This document shows, piece by piece, positions 1 to 6,815 of a stretch of DNA of 14,121 nucleotides. A model generated the notes under the pieces. The model was not told where the DNA came from. It did no database searches and worked only from the letters and a program-made list of their open reading frames with translations. This DNA comes from Vibrio tasmaniensis 1F-187. GTDB lineage: Bacteria; Pseudomonadota; Gammaproteobacteria; Enterobacterales; Vibrionaceae. A program made the translations under genes and the position numbers. How positions within the stretch are numbered: position 1 is the stretch's first letter; every line of letters starts with the position of its first letter. The stretch is taken from the NCBI RefSeq assembly GCF_000272405.2, contig NZ_AJZM02000192.1, positions 1 to 14,121 of the forward strand. The letters are read 5' to 3'.

Positions 1-160
1 CAGCCGTTGTTGCGGTAATGTCTGTCCAACCAACATCAGCGAAGCGTACGTTTTCACATTGTTGTGGTTCTACGGAAGCGTTAGCACCAAATGCAAATGA
101 GCTGATCGCTAGTGCTGTTAACGTTTTTGTTGTCACGTTCTGAATATTTAGAGTCGTCAT
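1..160 (-). CDS. proX: Choline ABC transporter substrate-binding protein, N-terminal fragment
   Basis: Only the first 53 codons lie in the window; the gene continues past the left edge. The start is the ATG at 160-158, preceded on the coding strand by an AAGGAA ribosome site about 5 bases upstream. The first 29 or so residues look like a secretion signal (polar start, then a run of Leu/Ala/Ser/Phe ending FGANA). They are followed by QQCENVRFADVGWTDITAT, which resembles the mature N-terminus of periplasmic choline-binding proteins (ChoX/ProX/OpuAC type), where a Cys and the VGWTDI segment are characteristic. The protein would deliver choline to an inner-membrane permease/ATPase pair expected just outside the window. 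It is the fourth gene after betI, betB and betA, the usual Vibrio bet operon order. Family call is confident; the choline rather than betaine preference is inferred from operon context. Confidence 0.85.
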   Translation of the reverse strand, partial: MTTLNIQNVTTKTLTALAISSFAFGANASVEPQQCENVRFADVGWTDITATTA

Positions 161-187
161 AATGGTTCCTTTTTATCTTTCCTTTTG

Positions 188-217
188 CTGCTCGATATCA
201 ACACCGATAGAGAGCAG
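188..217 (-). other. Possible intercistronic hairpin, betA-proX
   Basis: In the 138-base betA-proX gap, CTGCTC (188-193) pairs with GAGCAG (212-217). A 3x3 internal loop follows, then ATC (197-199) pairs with GAT (206-208) around a six-base loop. No T-run follows in the direction of transcription, so this is not a standard terminator. It could slow nucleases or set the betA:proX ratio. The rest of the gap is the short tandem repeat at 253-288 and the proX ribosome site. Confidence 0.3.
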
Positions 218-252
218 TTCTTCTGACTTTTGACTAATTTTTGTTGTTACTT

Positions 253-288
253 TTTCTATTTTTGAACTACTTTCTATTTTTAAACTAA
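253..288. repeat. Two-copy 18-bp tandem repeat just downstream of betA
   Basis: Copy 1 (253-270, TTTCTATTTTTGAACTAC) and copy 2 (271-288, TTTCTATTTTTAAACTAA) are directly adjacent and agree at 16 of 18 positions. The repeat starts about 10 bases beyond the betA stop codon, in the betA-proX gap. It is AT-rich and could be a slippage product or a pair of protein-binding half-sites. No function can be assigned. Confidence 0.7.
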
Positions 289-298
289 TAACAGAGGC

Positions 299-2011
299 TT
301 ACGCTTCTCTTACTGGTTTATTTATTCTTTGCTTGTCTTGCCACTCAGGTGCAATCCACACTGGAACGTCCTGCGCTTTGAGCATTGGCTTACCCAAAAT
401 CAAATCGGAAGCACGCTCGGCAACCATAATGGTCGGGGCGTTCAAATTACCGTTTGGAATAATTGGGAAAACCGATGAGTCGACAACACGTAAATTATCG
501 ACACCGCGAACGCGACACTCTTCATCAAGTACCGCCATTGGGTCGTTATCTGAGCCCATTTTGCAGCCACAGGAAGGGTGATAAGCACTTTCAACATTCT
601 GCTTAACCCATTCGTCGATCGCTTCATCAGAAGTTACGCTCAGACCCGGCTGAATCTCTTTGCCTCGGTACACATCCATCGCAGGTTGAGACAAAATCTC
701 ACGCGTCAGACGAATACAATCGCGCCAATCTTGGCGATCTTGTTCAGTCGAGATGTAGTTGAAAATGATCTCTGGCTTGGCATGCGGATCAGCAGAAGTG
801 ATCGCTACCGTACCGCGACTCTCTGGCTTGTTCGGGCCAACGTGTACTTGGAAACCGTGACCATCAAAGGCCGCTTGTCCGTCGTAACGCATCGCTGCTG
901 GCAGAAAGTGATATTGAATATTCGGCCACTTCAATCCTTTGCGAGAACGAATGAACGCGCACGATTCAAAGTGGTTAGTGGCACCAAGGCCTTTGCGAGT
1001 CAGAATCCACTCTGCGCCAATCATGCCCTTGCTGACCAAGCCAAGCTTGCTGTTGAGCGTGATAGGTTCGTTACAGTGATATTGGAAGTACACTTCTAAG
1101 TGATCTTGTAGGTTTTCACCGACACCGCTCAGTTCGTGTTTCAGCTCAACACCTGCCTTCTCAAGTACCGCTTTCGGGCCGATACCAGAAAGCTGAAGCA
1201 GTTGAACAGAACCGATAGAGCCCGCAGAAGAGATCACTTCTTTGTTCGCTACAGCCACTTGAGTATTGCCTGACTTTTCAAACTCAACACCAACTGCTTT
1301 CAGGCCTGATTGACCTTCTGAGTCTTGTGCTTCAAGTAAGAAACGACGTGCCACGATGCCTTTTTTCAAGGTGAGGTTTGAACGCTTCAATGCACGACGA
1401 AGATAAGCGTTAGAGGTTGAGGCTCTAACCCCCTTGTCTACCGTCATGTGCATGGTGCCGAAGCCTTCTTGCTGGTAGCCGTTATAATCTTGCGTTTCTG
1501 GGTAACCTGCGTCTTTACCTGCATCGATGAACGCTTGGTAAAGCGGGTTTAGCGCCATATCGTTGCCGTTACAAGTGCCGACTGGGCCATTGTCGCCACG
1601 ATATTCGTCACCACCTTTATTCCATGATTCAGCACGGCGGAAGTAAGGCAAACAAGCTTGGTAATTCCAACCATCAGCGCCCTCTTCTTCCCATTGGTCG
1701 AAGTCACAAGCGTGGCCGCGAACGTAAACCATGCCGTTGATCGATGAGCTGCCACCTAACACCTTGCCACGTGGGCAATGCAATTCACGTCCATCAAGGC
1801 CCGGTTCTTGTTGAGTTTCGAATTGCCAAGCGTACTTTTCAGTATTCATCGGGTAAGAAAGCGCAGTAGGCATTTGGATAAAAATACTCTTATCCGTACC
1901 ACCCGCTTCCAATAATAAAACGCTATGTTCACCGCTTTCCGTTAGCCTATCCGCTAACACACAGCCGGCCGAACCCGCGCCGACGATAATATAATCGTAG
2001 CGTTGTTCCAT
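299..2011 (-). CDS. betA: Choline dehydrogenase BetA
   Basis: A 570-residue flavoprotein of the GMC oxidoreductase family that oxidises choline to betaine aldehyde, usually at the inner membrane and linked to the respiratory chain. An FAD dinucleotide-binding motif sits at the N-terminus (GAGSAG, residues 11-16), with the acidic end of the second strand near LLLEAGG (33-38). The GMC signature region follows ([13 protein letters not shown], about 82-94). Near the C-terminus lie the active-site HPSCGCKMG segment (His478) and PNGNLNAPT (about 519-527), both typical of choline dehydrogenases. Length is slightly above the roughly 556 residues of the E. coli enzyme because of a charged C-terminal tail. 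The start ATG at 2011 has AGGGAAA upstream. It lies 73 bases after betB and is presumably co-transcribed, with BetI as repressor. A long plus-strand open frame inside it (578-1099) is an antisense shadow. Confidence 0.97.
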   Translation of the reverse strand: MEQRYDYIIVGAGSAGCVLADRLTESGEHSVLLLEAGGTDKSIFIQMPTALSYPMNTEKYAWQFETQQEPGLDGRELHCPRGKVLGGSSSINGMVYVRGHACDFDQWEEEGADGWNYQACLPYFRRAESWNKGGDEYRGDNGPVGTCNGNDMALNPLYQAFIDAGKDAGYPETQDYNGYQQEGFGTMHMTVDKGVRASTSNAYLRRALKRSNLTLKKGIVARRFLLEAQDSEGQSGLKAVGVEFEKSGNTQVAVANKEVISSAGSIGSVQLLQLSGIGPKAVLEKAGVELKHELSGVGENLQDHLEVYFQYHCNEPITLNSKLGLVSKGMIGAEWILTRKGLGATNHFESCAFIRSRKGLKWPNIQYHFLPAAMRYDGQAAFDGHGFQVHVGPNKPESRGTVAITSADPHAKPEIIFNYISTEQDRQDWRDCIRLTREILSQPAMDVYRGKEIQPGLSVTSDEAIDEWVKQNVESAYHPSCGCKMGSDNDPMAVLDEECRVRGVDNLRVVDSSVFPIIPNGNLNAPTIMVAERASDLILGKPMLKAQDVPVWIAPEWQDKQRINKPVREA

Positions 2012-2040
2012 ATTTTTGATTTCCCTGAGATGAGTCAGTA

Positions 2041-2064
2041 GGGTTAGTTCTGTTAAGCTAACCC
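2041..2064 (-). other. Intercistronic hairpin between betB and betA
   Basis: GGGTTAG (2041-2047) and CTAACCC (2058-2064) form a perfect 7-bp stem with a 10-base loop in the 73-base betB-betA gap. On the transcribed strand it is followed by TACTGACTCA rather than a U-run, so it is not a classical terminator. A role in mRNA processing or in tuning betA relative to betB is possible but inferred. Confidence 0.5.
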
Positions 2065-2084
2065 ATAAAATTGAGTGTTACGCG

Positions 2085-3545
2085 TTAGGCATAAGGGCTG
2101 GCGTAGTCGCCAAGTTCAATAAGAATGCTCTTAGTCTGCGTATAGTGGAGTAGAGTTTCTGGCCCGTTTTCGCGGCCAACCCCTGAAAGTTTGTAGCCAC
2201 CAACAGGCATTTCTGCAGGTGAGTCACCCCATGTATTAACCCAACAAATACCCGCCTGCATTTGATGAATAACACGGTGAGCACGAGAAAGGTTTTGCGT
2301 GAACACACCAGCAGCAAGGCCGTACTTAGTATCGTTAGCACGACGAATCACATCGTCTTCATCAGTGAACTTCAATACCGACATAACAGGGCCGAAAATT
2401 TCTTGCTGAACGTGAGGCATGTCGTCATGGCAATCGGTGAATACCGTAGGAATAACAAAGTTGCCGTTTGCTAAGCCGTTGTCCGTCACTTGATAACCAC
2501 CAGTCAACAAGGTAGCACCCGACTGTTTAGCCAGCTCAATCGCTTCAAGGACTTTTGATAGGTGTTCTTTAGAGATCAACGCACCGATCTGAGTCTCCAT
2601 ATCCATTGGGTTACCAATGATGAGCTTTTCAGTGCGTGTTTTAAGTTGGTCGATGAAATCGTTATAGATATTTTCATGAACGTAAACGCGAGTACCGTTA
2701 GTGCACACTTCGCCTTGGGTGTAAAAGTTAGCAACCATCGAAGCGGAAACTGCATCATCCAATTTCGCATCATCAAACACGATCATCGGTGACTTGCCGC
2801 CAAGTTCCATGGTGACTGATTTCAGCGTCTTAGCGCTGTCTGCCATTACCGCTTTACCGGTACCGGTTTCGCCCGTGAACGACACTTTTGCGATCTCTGG
2901 GTGCGCCGTTAGCATCTGACCAACACGGTAATCGCCCTGAACCACGTTGAACACGCCATCAGGAAGACCAGCTTCAGTAAAGATTTCTGCAAGCTTGAGC
3001 GCCGTTAGCGGCGTTTCTTCTGAAGGCTTGAAAATCATCGCGTTACCCGCGGCCAATGCCGGAGCCGATTTCCACATTGCGATTTGGATAGGGTAGTTCC
3101 ACGCGCCAATGCCCGCACAGATACCTAGTGGTTCACGGCGTGTGTAGAAAAATTGAGATTCACTAAGAGGTTGTTGATCGCCTTGCAGCGTAGGTGCTAG
3201 CCCTGCGAAATACTCAATAACGTCGGCGCCAGACGCCACATCCACTTCGATCGCTTCTTGTAACGGCTTTCCCGTATCGACAACCTCAAGGTTCGCAAGG
3301 TCATTATTTCGAGCTCTAAGTATCTCTACCGCCTTTAAAAGAATGCGGCTGCGTTTTACGGCTGTCATTGCTGACCATACCGCAAACCCGCGCTTCGCCG
3401 ATTCAATCGCACTTTCAACGTCAGCTGAAGAAGCTTGGCCAAGCGTTGCGATAGGTTCGCCGTTTGCAGGGTTAATGCTGACGAAAGTTTCGCCTGAGGT
3501 AGCGTCAACCGCTTTACCATCGATGTATAACGAGTTCATTTCCAT
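2085..3545 (-). CDS. betB: Betaine aldehyde dehydrogenase BetB
   Basis: A 486-residue NAD(P)+-dependent aldehyde dehydrogenase that oxidises betaine aldehyde to glycine betaine, the second step of osmoprotectant synthesis, in the cytoplasm. The aldehyde dehydrogenase core is complete: oxyanion Asn150 in GAWNYP, cofactor-binding segment FTGETGTG (about 223-230), general-base Glu247 in MELGGKSP and nucleophile Cys281 in GEVCTNGTR. Length equals the usual family length (about 490). The start could be ATG 3545 or ATG 3539 two codons on; GAAG upstream is a weak ribosome site fitting either. It sits between betI (113 bases upstream) and betA (73 bases downstream), all on one strand. Confidence in betaine aldehyde as substrate rests on both sequence resemblance and the operon. 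Confidence 0.97.
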   Translation of the reverse strand: MEMNSLYIDGKAVDATSGETFVSINPANGEPIATLGQASSADVESAIESAKRGFAVWSAMTAVKRSRILLKAVEILRARNNDLANLEVVDTGKPLQEAIEVDVASGADVIEYFAGLAPTLQGDQQPLSESQFFYTRREPLGICAGIGAWNYPIQIAMWKSAPALAAGNAMIFKPSEETPLTALKLAEIFTEAGLPDGVFNVVQGDYRVGQMLTAHPEIAKVSFTGETGTGKAVMADSAKTLKSVTMELGGKSPMIVFDDAKLDDAVSASMVANFYTQGEVCTNGTRVYVHENIYNDFIDQLKTRTEKLIIGNPMDMETQIGALISKEHLSKVLEAIELAKQSGATLLTGGYQVTDNGLANGNFVIPTVFTDCHDDMPHVQQEIFGPVMSVLKFTDEDDVIRRANDTKYGLAAGVFTQNLSRAHRVIHQMQAGICWVNTWGDSPAEMPVGGYKLSGVGRENGPETLLHYTQTKSILIELGDYASPYA

Positions 3546-3658
3546 TTGATCTTCTGACTTAATTATTGTTGTTAGACTCTATCGGTCTATGTATTTGTGA
3601 ATGCATATCGTTGTTGAGAGCGAGCCTTTTGAGCTCACTCACTAGAATTTTTGATGAC

Positions 3659-4264
3659 TCATTGATCACGCTGACACGAGTAAAACGTAAGTTGCTTGTC
3701 TAAGTAGTCATTGATGATTGCACGAGCTTTGTCGGCGTTAATGCCTTCAGGATTGAGCGTCCCTCTCAGCCAGATGCCATCAATTAATGATGCTATGCCG
3801 TGTGCGATCAATTCCGCTTGATCAGGTTGAAAAATCGACTTCAATTCAATAAGTAAGTGAGAAATCAAACGCTTTTCATTCACGCGCTGAAGACGCTTGA
3901 GTTGAGCGTCATGCATCGAGTAAGACCAGAATGCGAGCCATGTTTTCGACACTTTATTTTCCGCTTGATAGCCTTCGAAATTACCGTTGATGATAGCGTT
4001 GATCCTTTGCTGGTGAGCATCAGCAGGGAGCGCTTTTAATTCTGTTGTTACGGTATTCGAAAGTTGACGCAGTATTTCTCGCATGGTCTCTTCGAGCAGC
4101 CCATGCTTTCCACCAAAATAGTGATTAATAATGCCAGTGGAGACTCCCGCTTCTTTGCTGATCAACGCAATACTCGCGGCATGCAAACCGACTCGATCAA
4201 TCACCGTCATGGTCGCTTGAACAAGCTGTGGTTTACGTATGTCAGGCATCCCAACCTTGGGCAT
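3659..4264 (-). CDS. betI: TetR-family choline-responsive repressor BetI
   Basis: A 201-residue TetR-family repressor. The N-terminus ([11 protein letters not shown]) closely resembles E. coli BetI. A TetR-type helix-turn-helix spans about residues 26-60, including [19 protein letters not shown], where STGIINHYF is the recognition helix region. The C-terminal part holds [10 protein letters not shown] (about 108-117) and [10 protein letters not shown], both characteristic of BetI ligand-binding domains. By family knowledge it represses the bet genes and is released by choline. It is the first gene of the operon; ATG 4264 has AAGGA 7 bases upstream. A 10-bp palindrome inside its own promoter suggests autoregulation. 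Confidence 0.96.
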   Translation of the reverse strand: MPKVGMPDIRKPQLVQATMTVIDRVGLHAASIALISKEAGVSTGIINHYFGGKHGLLEETMREILRQLSNTVTTELKALPADAHQQRINAIINGNFEGYQAENKVSKTWLAFWSYSMHDAQLKRLQRVNEKRLISHLLIELKSIFQPDQAELIAHGIASLIDGIWLRGTLNPEGINADKARAIINDYLDKQLTFYSCQRDQ

Positions 4265-4280
4265 TTCTTAGTCCTTCTAT

Positions 4281-4308
4281 TTTATATTGAACGTTCAGTT
4301 AAGTATAA
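4281..4308 (-). promoter_or_regulatory. betI promoter with embedded candidate BetI operator
   Basis: On the minus strand, TTATAC (4308-4303, weak -35) and TATAAA (4286-4281, -10) are separated by 16 bases. The spacer contains the perfect palindrome TGAACGTTCA (4297-4288). A palindrome between -35 and -10, just upstream of a TetR repressor gene, is the classic layout for a self-repressing operator. BetI sites with a similar core are known, but I cannot check the exact consensus here. Promoter elements are judged by eye. Confidence 0.6.
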
Positions 4309-4620
4309 AATGACAGAGATTTAATTAGGGTTCAAATGATTATTTAAAACAAACTCGTAACAATACATCATTCAAAATCAAATAAATCATTTCAAAACAA
4401 TGCTTTAAATATCATTTAGACCACTAAATAAAATCATTAAAGATTTGAGGTGTGATGGTTACGGGTCAAAAGTTTTTGCTTAGAAAGAGCAAAAAATAAA
4501 TCAGTAGGAATCCGTGTAGACACTTTTTTGGGGGAAGTTGAAAGGTAGTATCAATAAGTCTTAATACTGAAATTTAAGACAAGGAAATCTGCACTCAACA
4601 AAGTAACGAATCAAGACATG
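4309..4620. other. AT-rich non-coding stretch upstream of betI
   Basis: No credible gene was found on either strand. The segment is strongly AT-rich with recurrent ATCATT/ATGATT words, including the related pair ATCATTCAAAA (4368-4378) and ATCATTTCAAAA (4386-4397). It also holds two perfect small inverted repeats. TTTTTGCT/AGCAAAAA (4473-4480 and 4488-4495) has a 7-base loop. GTCTTAA/TTAAGAC (4558-4564 and 4574-4580) has a 9-base loop. This could be an extended betI regulatory region bound by nucleoid proteins or other activators; nothing specific is demonstrable. Confidence 0.5.
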
Positions 4621-4661
4621 AACAAAAAAGGCCGATAATGACAGAGCCATCACCAACCTTT
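4621..4661 (-). terminator. Rho-independent terminator after the ClpP-like lipoprotein gene
   Basis: Transcribed leftward, AAAGGTTGGT (4661-4652) pairs with ATCGGCCTTT (4636-4627) over ten positions, counting G-U pairs, around a 15-base loop. The run of six T spans 4629-4624. It begins about 29 bases past the lipoprotein stop codon, so it separates that gene from the bet operon. Confidence 0.6.
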
Positions 4662-4689
4662 GCGGAGTCGTTATTGTTACTTTCTTTGA

Positions 4690-5793
4690 CTACTCAATAC
4701 GAGTAATAAAACCGTACTTATCAGAGTCTGCTTTGGTCATCCAGTGTTCACCGGAAGCCGGGGCAGAATCTAAAGTGAAGATATAGAAGTCTATCCCTTT
4801 TTCTCCCATCACCTTTTTAAAATAGGTCGCTTGCTGACGATGACTCTCATTGGTGTATGGGAATTCTTTGGCCGTTTTATTCCCTTCAGCCCAACTATGC
4901 ACACCCACCTGTTTATTCAGTTCAATGACCTTGGTAGTATCAGCGCGTTGCAATATGCGTGGGTTGCCAGCAGCAAATAGATCCGTACCACCCGAAAAAA
5001 CCGAACCCGTTGGAGTCACAACCGTCGTCATCTTGTTGTTATTGATCATACGCCCGGTGTACATGTTGATTTCGTCATCAGCACTACCGCCAATATGGTT
5101 GGTGAACTTCAACGTCATCTCACTGCCTCGGTATAACTTCACGATATCAAAAAGCTGAGAATAGGTTGATGCGCCTAGAGTGGAAGTAATCCGTTCAACA
5201 GCGCCAGTCTCGTTGAGCACATCGCGGTAAAAAGCGTTGAAGGCAAACGATGTGGTAATGGTGACTTTATTACCATTTTTGGATTTACTCAGAATCGTCG
5301 AACCTAGGCTCGTCACGTATTGCGACAACTCGTTTTGGTATTCAAGGTTAACGGAGACTTTTTTATCCTTCGTCATTGCTTTTATTGACGTAGTATCACT
5401 AGAAGTAAAGCGTTGTGCTGCATCACAATCAAATAGATCCAAGCCCTTGCTCTCTGTATAAATACCACAACTATCAAACCCAGCTTCAGGAAAGTACAGA
5501 TCAACACTTTGACCTAAGCCATCCAAAAGCCTAATCACTTTTTGCTTATCACTAATGTCTTCAGCAAACTGAATTTTTTCATACAAAATACCATCGTAAG
5601 AGAGCTTCATAGCCTCTTCTTGGAGCTCTTGCCTCTCTTGATACAACTCACCAAGTTTAGCTGAAGAAAATACGTAGTCAGCCTTCGGTTCCTTTTGCGA
5701 AATGGTGGTTGATTGTCCCGTGTTTGAACTTGAATTACAGCCAGCCAAGAGAGCCAAAGGTAACGCTAGCAACGTATTTCGATAGTACTTCAT
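4690..5793 (-). CDS. Predicted lipoprotein with ClpP-like serine hydrolase domain
   Basis: Not matched to a named gene. From ATG 5793 (GGGGA upstream) the product is 367 residues; the frame stays open to 5841, but the inner start places a proper lipoprotein signal first: MKYY, hydrophobic run, LLAGC with lipid-attachment Cys19. Asn20 and Ser21 follow, so outer-membrane sorting is plausible. Residues 38-100 look helical and charged; Cys109 and Cys123 could form a disulfide. The C-terminal third reads like a ClpP/crotonase fold: NHIGGSADDE (232-241), GSVFSGGTDLFAAG (263-276), QVGVHSW (295-301) and HWMTKADSDKYGF near the end. By comparison with ClpP, Ser267 would be the nucleophile, His299 the base, and Glu349 or Asp342 the acid. 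This assignment is my inference. It is transcribed away from rstA and has its own terminator, suggesting a monocistronic unit, possibly RstA-controlled. Confidence 0.8.
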   Translation of the reverse strand: MKYYRNTLLALPLALLAGCNSSSNTGQSTTISQKEPKADYVFSSAKLGELYQERQELQEEAMKLSYDGILYEKIQFAEDISDKQKVIRLLDGLGQSVDLYFPEAGFDSCGIYTESKGLDLFDCDAAQRFTSSDTTSIKAMTKDKKVSVNLEYQNELSQYVTSLGSTILSKSKNGNKVTITTSFAFNAFYRDVLNETGAVERITSTLGASTYSQLFDIVKLYRGSEMTLKFTNHIGGSADDEINMYTGRMINNNKMTTVVTPTGSVFSGGTDLFAAGNPRILQRADTTKVIELNKQVGVHSWAEGNKTAKEFPYTNESHRQQATYFKKVMGEKGIDFYIFTLDSAPASGEHWMTKADSDKYGFITRIE

Positions 5794-5862
5794 ACCATTA
5801 TTCCCCAAAATTTTGATTGGAGAAATTCTATTGGTTAACAATTAAATTATCTGTCGTGCGAA

Positions 5863-5876
5863 TGTAATAGAATGTA
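5863..5876 (-). promoter_or_regulatory. Candidate RstA box in the divergent spacer
   Basis: On the minus strand the sequence is TACATTCTATTACA (5876-5863), followed by TT. The E. coli RstA consensus, as I recall it, is TACATNTNGTTACA; 10 of the 12 defined positions agree. It can also be read as two direct TACATT hexamers 10 bases apart, the tandem half-site spacing usual for OmpR-family regulators. It lies 70 bases upstream of the lipoprotein start and about 200 bases upstream of the rstA-like gene, so it could act on either. Confidence 0.55.
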
Positions 5877-6015
5877 GATTTTTTTGAACGTTGTTTTTTA
5901 TTTTTCGATTAAATAAGAAATCGGCATTGAACTAGCATGGAAAGTGTTTAATCATTCGCATCAGGAATTTCTTCTTGACGCATTTGTGATTAATATGCAA
6001 CAGCAGGAGCCGCCA

Positions 6016-6056
6016 AAATTAAACGCACTCACGTAATTTCAACAAATTAAACGCAC
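6016..6056 (+). repeat. 13-bp direct repeat upstream of the rstA-like gene
   Basis: AAATTAAACGCAC occurs exactly at 6016-6028 and again at 6044-6056, start-to-start distance 28 bases, ending 18 bases before the start codon. Direct repeats so close to the start of an OmpR-family gene suggest an autoregulatory site or leader element. The sequence is unrelated to the RstA-like box at 5863-5876. Confidence 0.7.
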
Positions 6057-6074
6057 AACAAGGCTGATAACGGA

Positions 6075-6779
6075 ATGACAAAACCTAAAATGATCATCGT
6101 TGAAGACGATTTAAAACTTCAGCAAATGCTAAAGGATTACTTTGTAGCACAAGACTTTGAGGTCACCGCGTTAGACGATGGCAGTGATGCAGTGCAAACC
6201 ATCCTTGACGACCAACCTGATATCGTGCTGTTGGATTTAATGCTTCCTGTAACCGATGGGCTTACAATCTGCCGACAGACACGTACACACTTCAAAGGTA
6301 GAATCTTAATGCTCACCGCCAGCGATGACGATTTTGATCACGTTGCTGGTTTAGAGACAGGGGCCGATGATTATGTCACTAAGCCAATAAAACCACGAGT
6401 TCTGCTAGCAAGAGTCCGGTCACTATTGCGCCGACAGGAAACCGATACGTCATCAGTCGATGACTCAGGCACCCTTCAATTTGATCAACTCATTCTGAAA
6501 AACACCTATAAAAAGTGTGAGCTTTCAGGCGCGGTTTTATCACTGACAGACAGTGAGTTTGATTTACTTTGGCTGTTAGCATCCAACCCCGATACCCCGC
6601 TGTCACGTGATTGCTTAACTCAAACGCTGCGCGGGATCGAGTACGACGGGATCGATCGGACGATTGACAACAAAGTAGTACGTTTGCGAAAAATACTTGG
6701 TGACGACAAAGCACCAGCAGAGAAAATTCAAACCATTCGCGGAAAAGGTTACTTATTTGTTTCGACCGCCTGGCATTAA
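6075..6779 (+). CDS. rstA: OmpR-family response regulator, RstA-like
   Basis: A 234-residue two-domain response regulator. The receiver domain (about 1-118) has the acidic pocket EDD (10-12), phospho-acceptor Asp54 in VLLDLMLP, switch Thr81 in LMLTAS and Lys103 in TKP. A winged-helix DNA-binding domain (about 130-234) follows. The end resembles E. coli RstA closely: LRGIEYDGIDRTIDNKVVRLRK parallels its LRGVSYDGLDRSVD segment, and the terminal RGKGYLFVSTAWH parallels RNKGYLFAPHAWE. This is why I prefer RstA over PhoP, CpxR or OmpR. It is expected to be phosphorylated by the downstream kinase and to bind tandem half-sites. The ribosome site is weak (AAGG 11 bases upstream). The kinase gene starts 36 bases downstream, so the two are surely co-transcribed. 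Confidence 0.9.
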   Translation: MTKPKMIIVEDDLKLQQMLKDYFVAQDFEVTALDDGSDAVQTILDDQPDIVLLDLMLPVTDGLTICRQTRTHFKGRILMLTASDDDFDHVAGLETGADDYVTKPIKPRVLLARVRSLLRRQETDTSSVDDSGTLQFDQLILKNTYKKCELSGAVLSLTDSEFDLLWLLASNPDTPLSRDCLTQTLRGIEYDGIDRTIDNKVVRLRKILGDDKAPAEKIQTIRGKGYLFVSTAWH

Positions 6780-6815
6780 CCGCGCTCAATACGGGCGCAA
6801 TGAAAGAGAGCGATT

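Noticed and set aside
578..1099. A 173-codon open frame on the plus strand inside betA
   Set aside because: It is fully antisense to a well-supported gene, its protein has no recognisable domain, and its composition fits a reverse-strand shadow.
5794..5841. Upstream ATG at 5841 as the start of the lipoprotein
   Set aside because: It would put 16 polar residues in front of a textbook lipoprotein signal; ATG 5793 has a better ribosome site (GGGGA) and gives a normal signal length.
5884..5893. TGAACGTTGT resembling half of the betI operator, in the rstA spacer
   Set aside because: Only one arm of the palindrome is kept and there is no choline gene next to it; probably chance.
5985..6000. Possible CRP site TGTGA-N6 upstream of the rstA-like gene
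   Set aside because: The second half (TGCAA) matches TCACA at only two of five positions.
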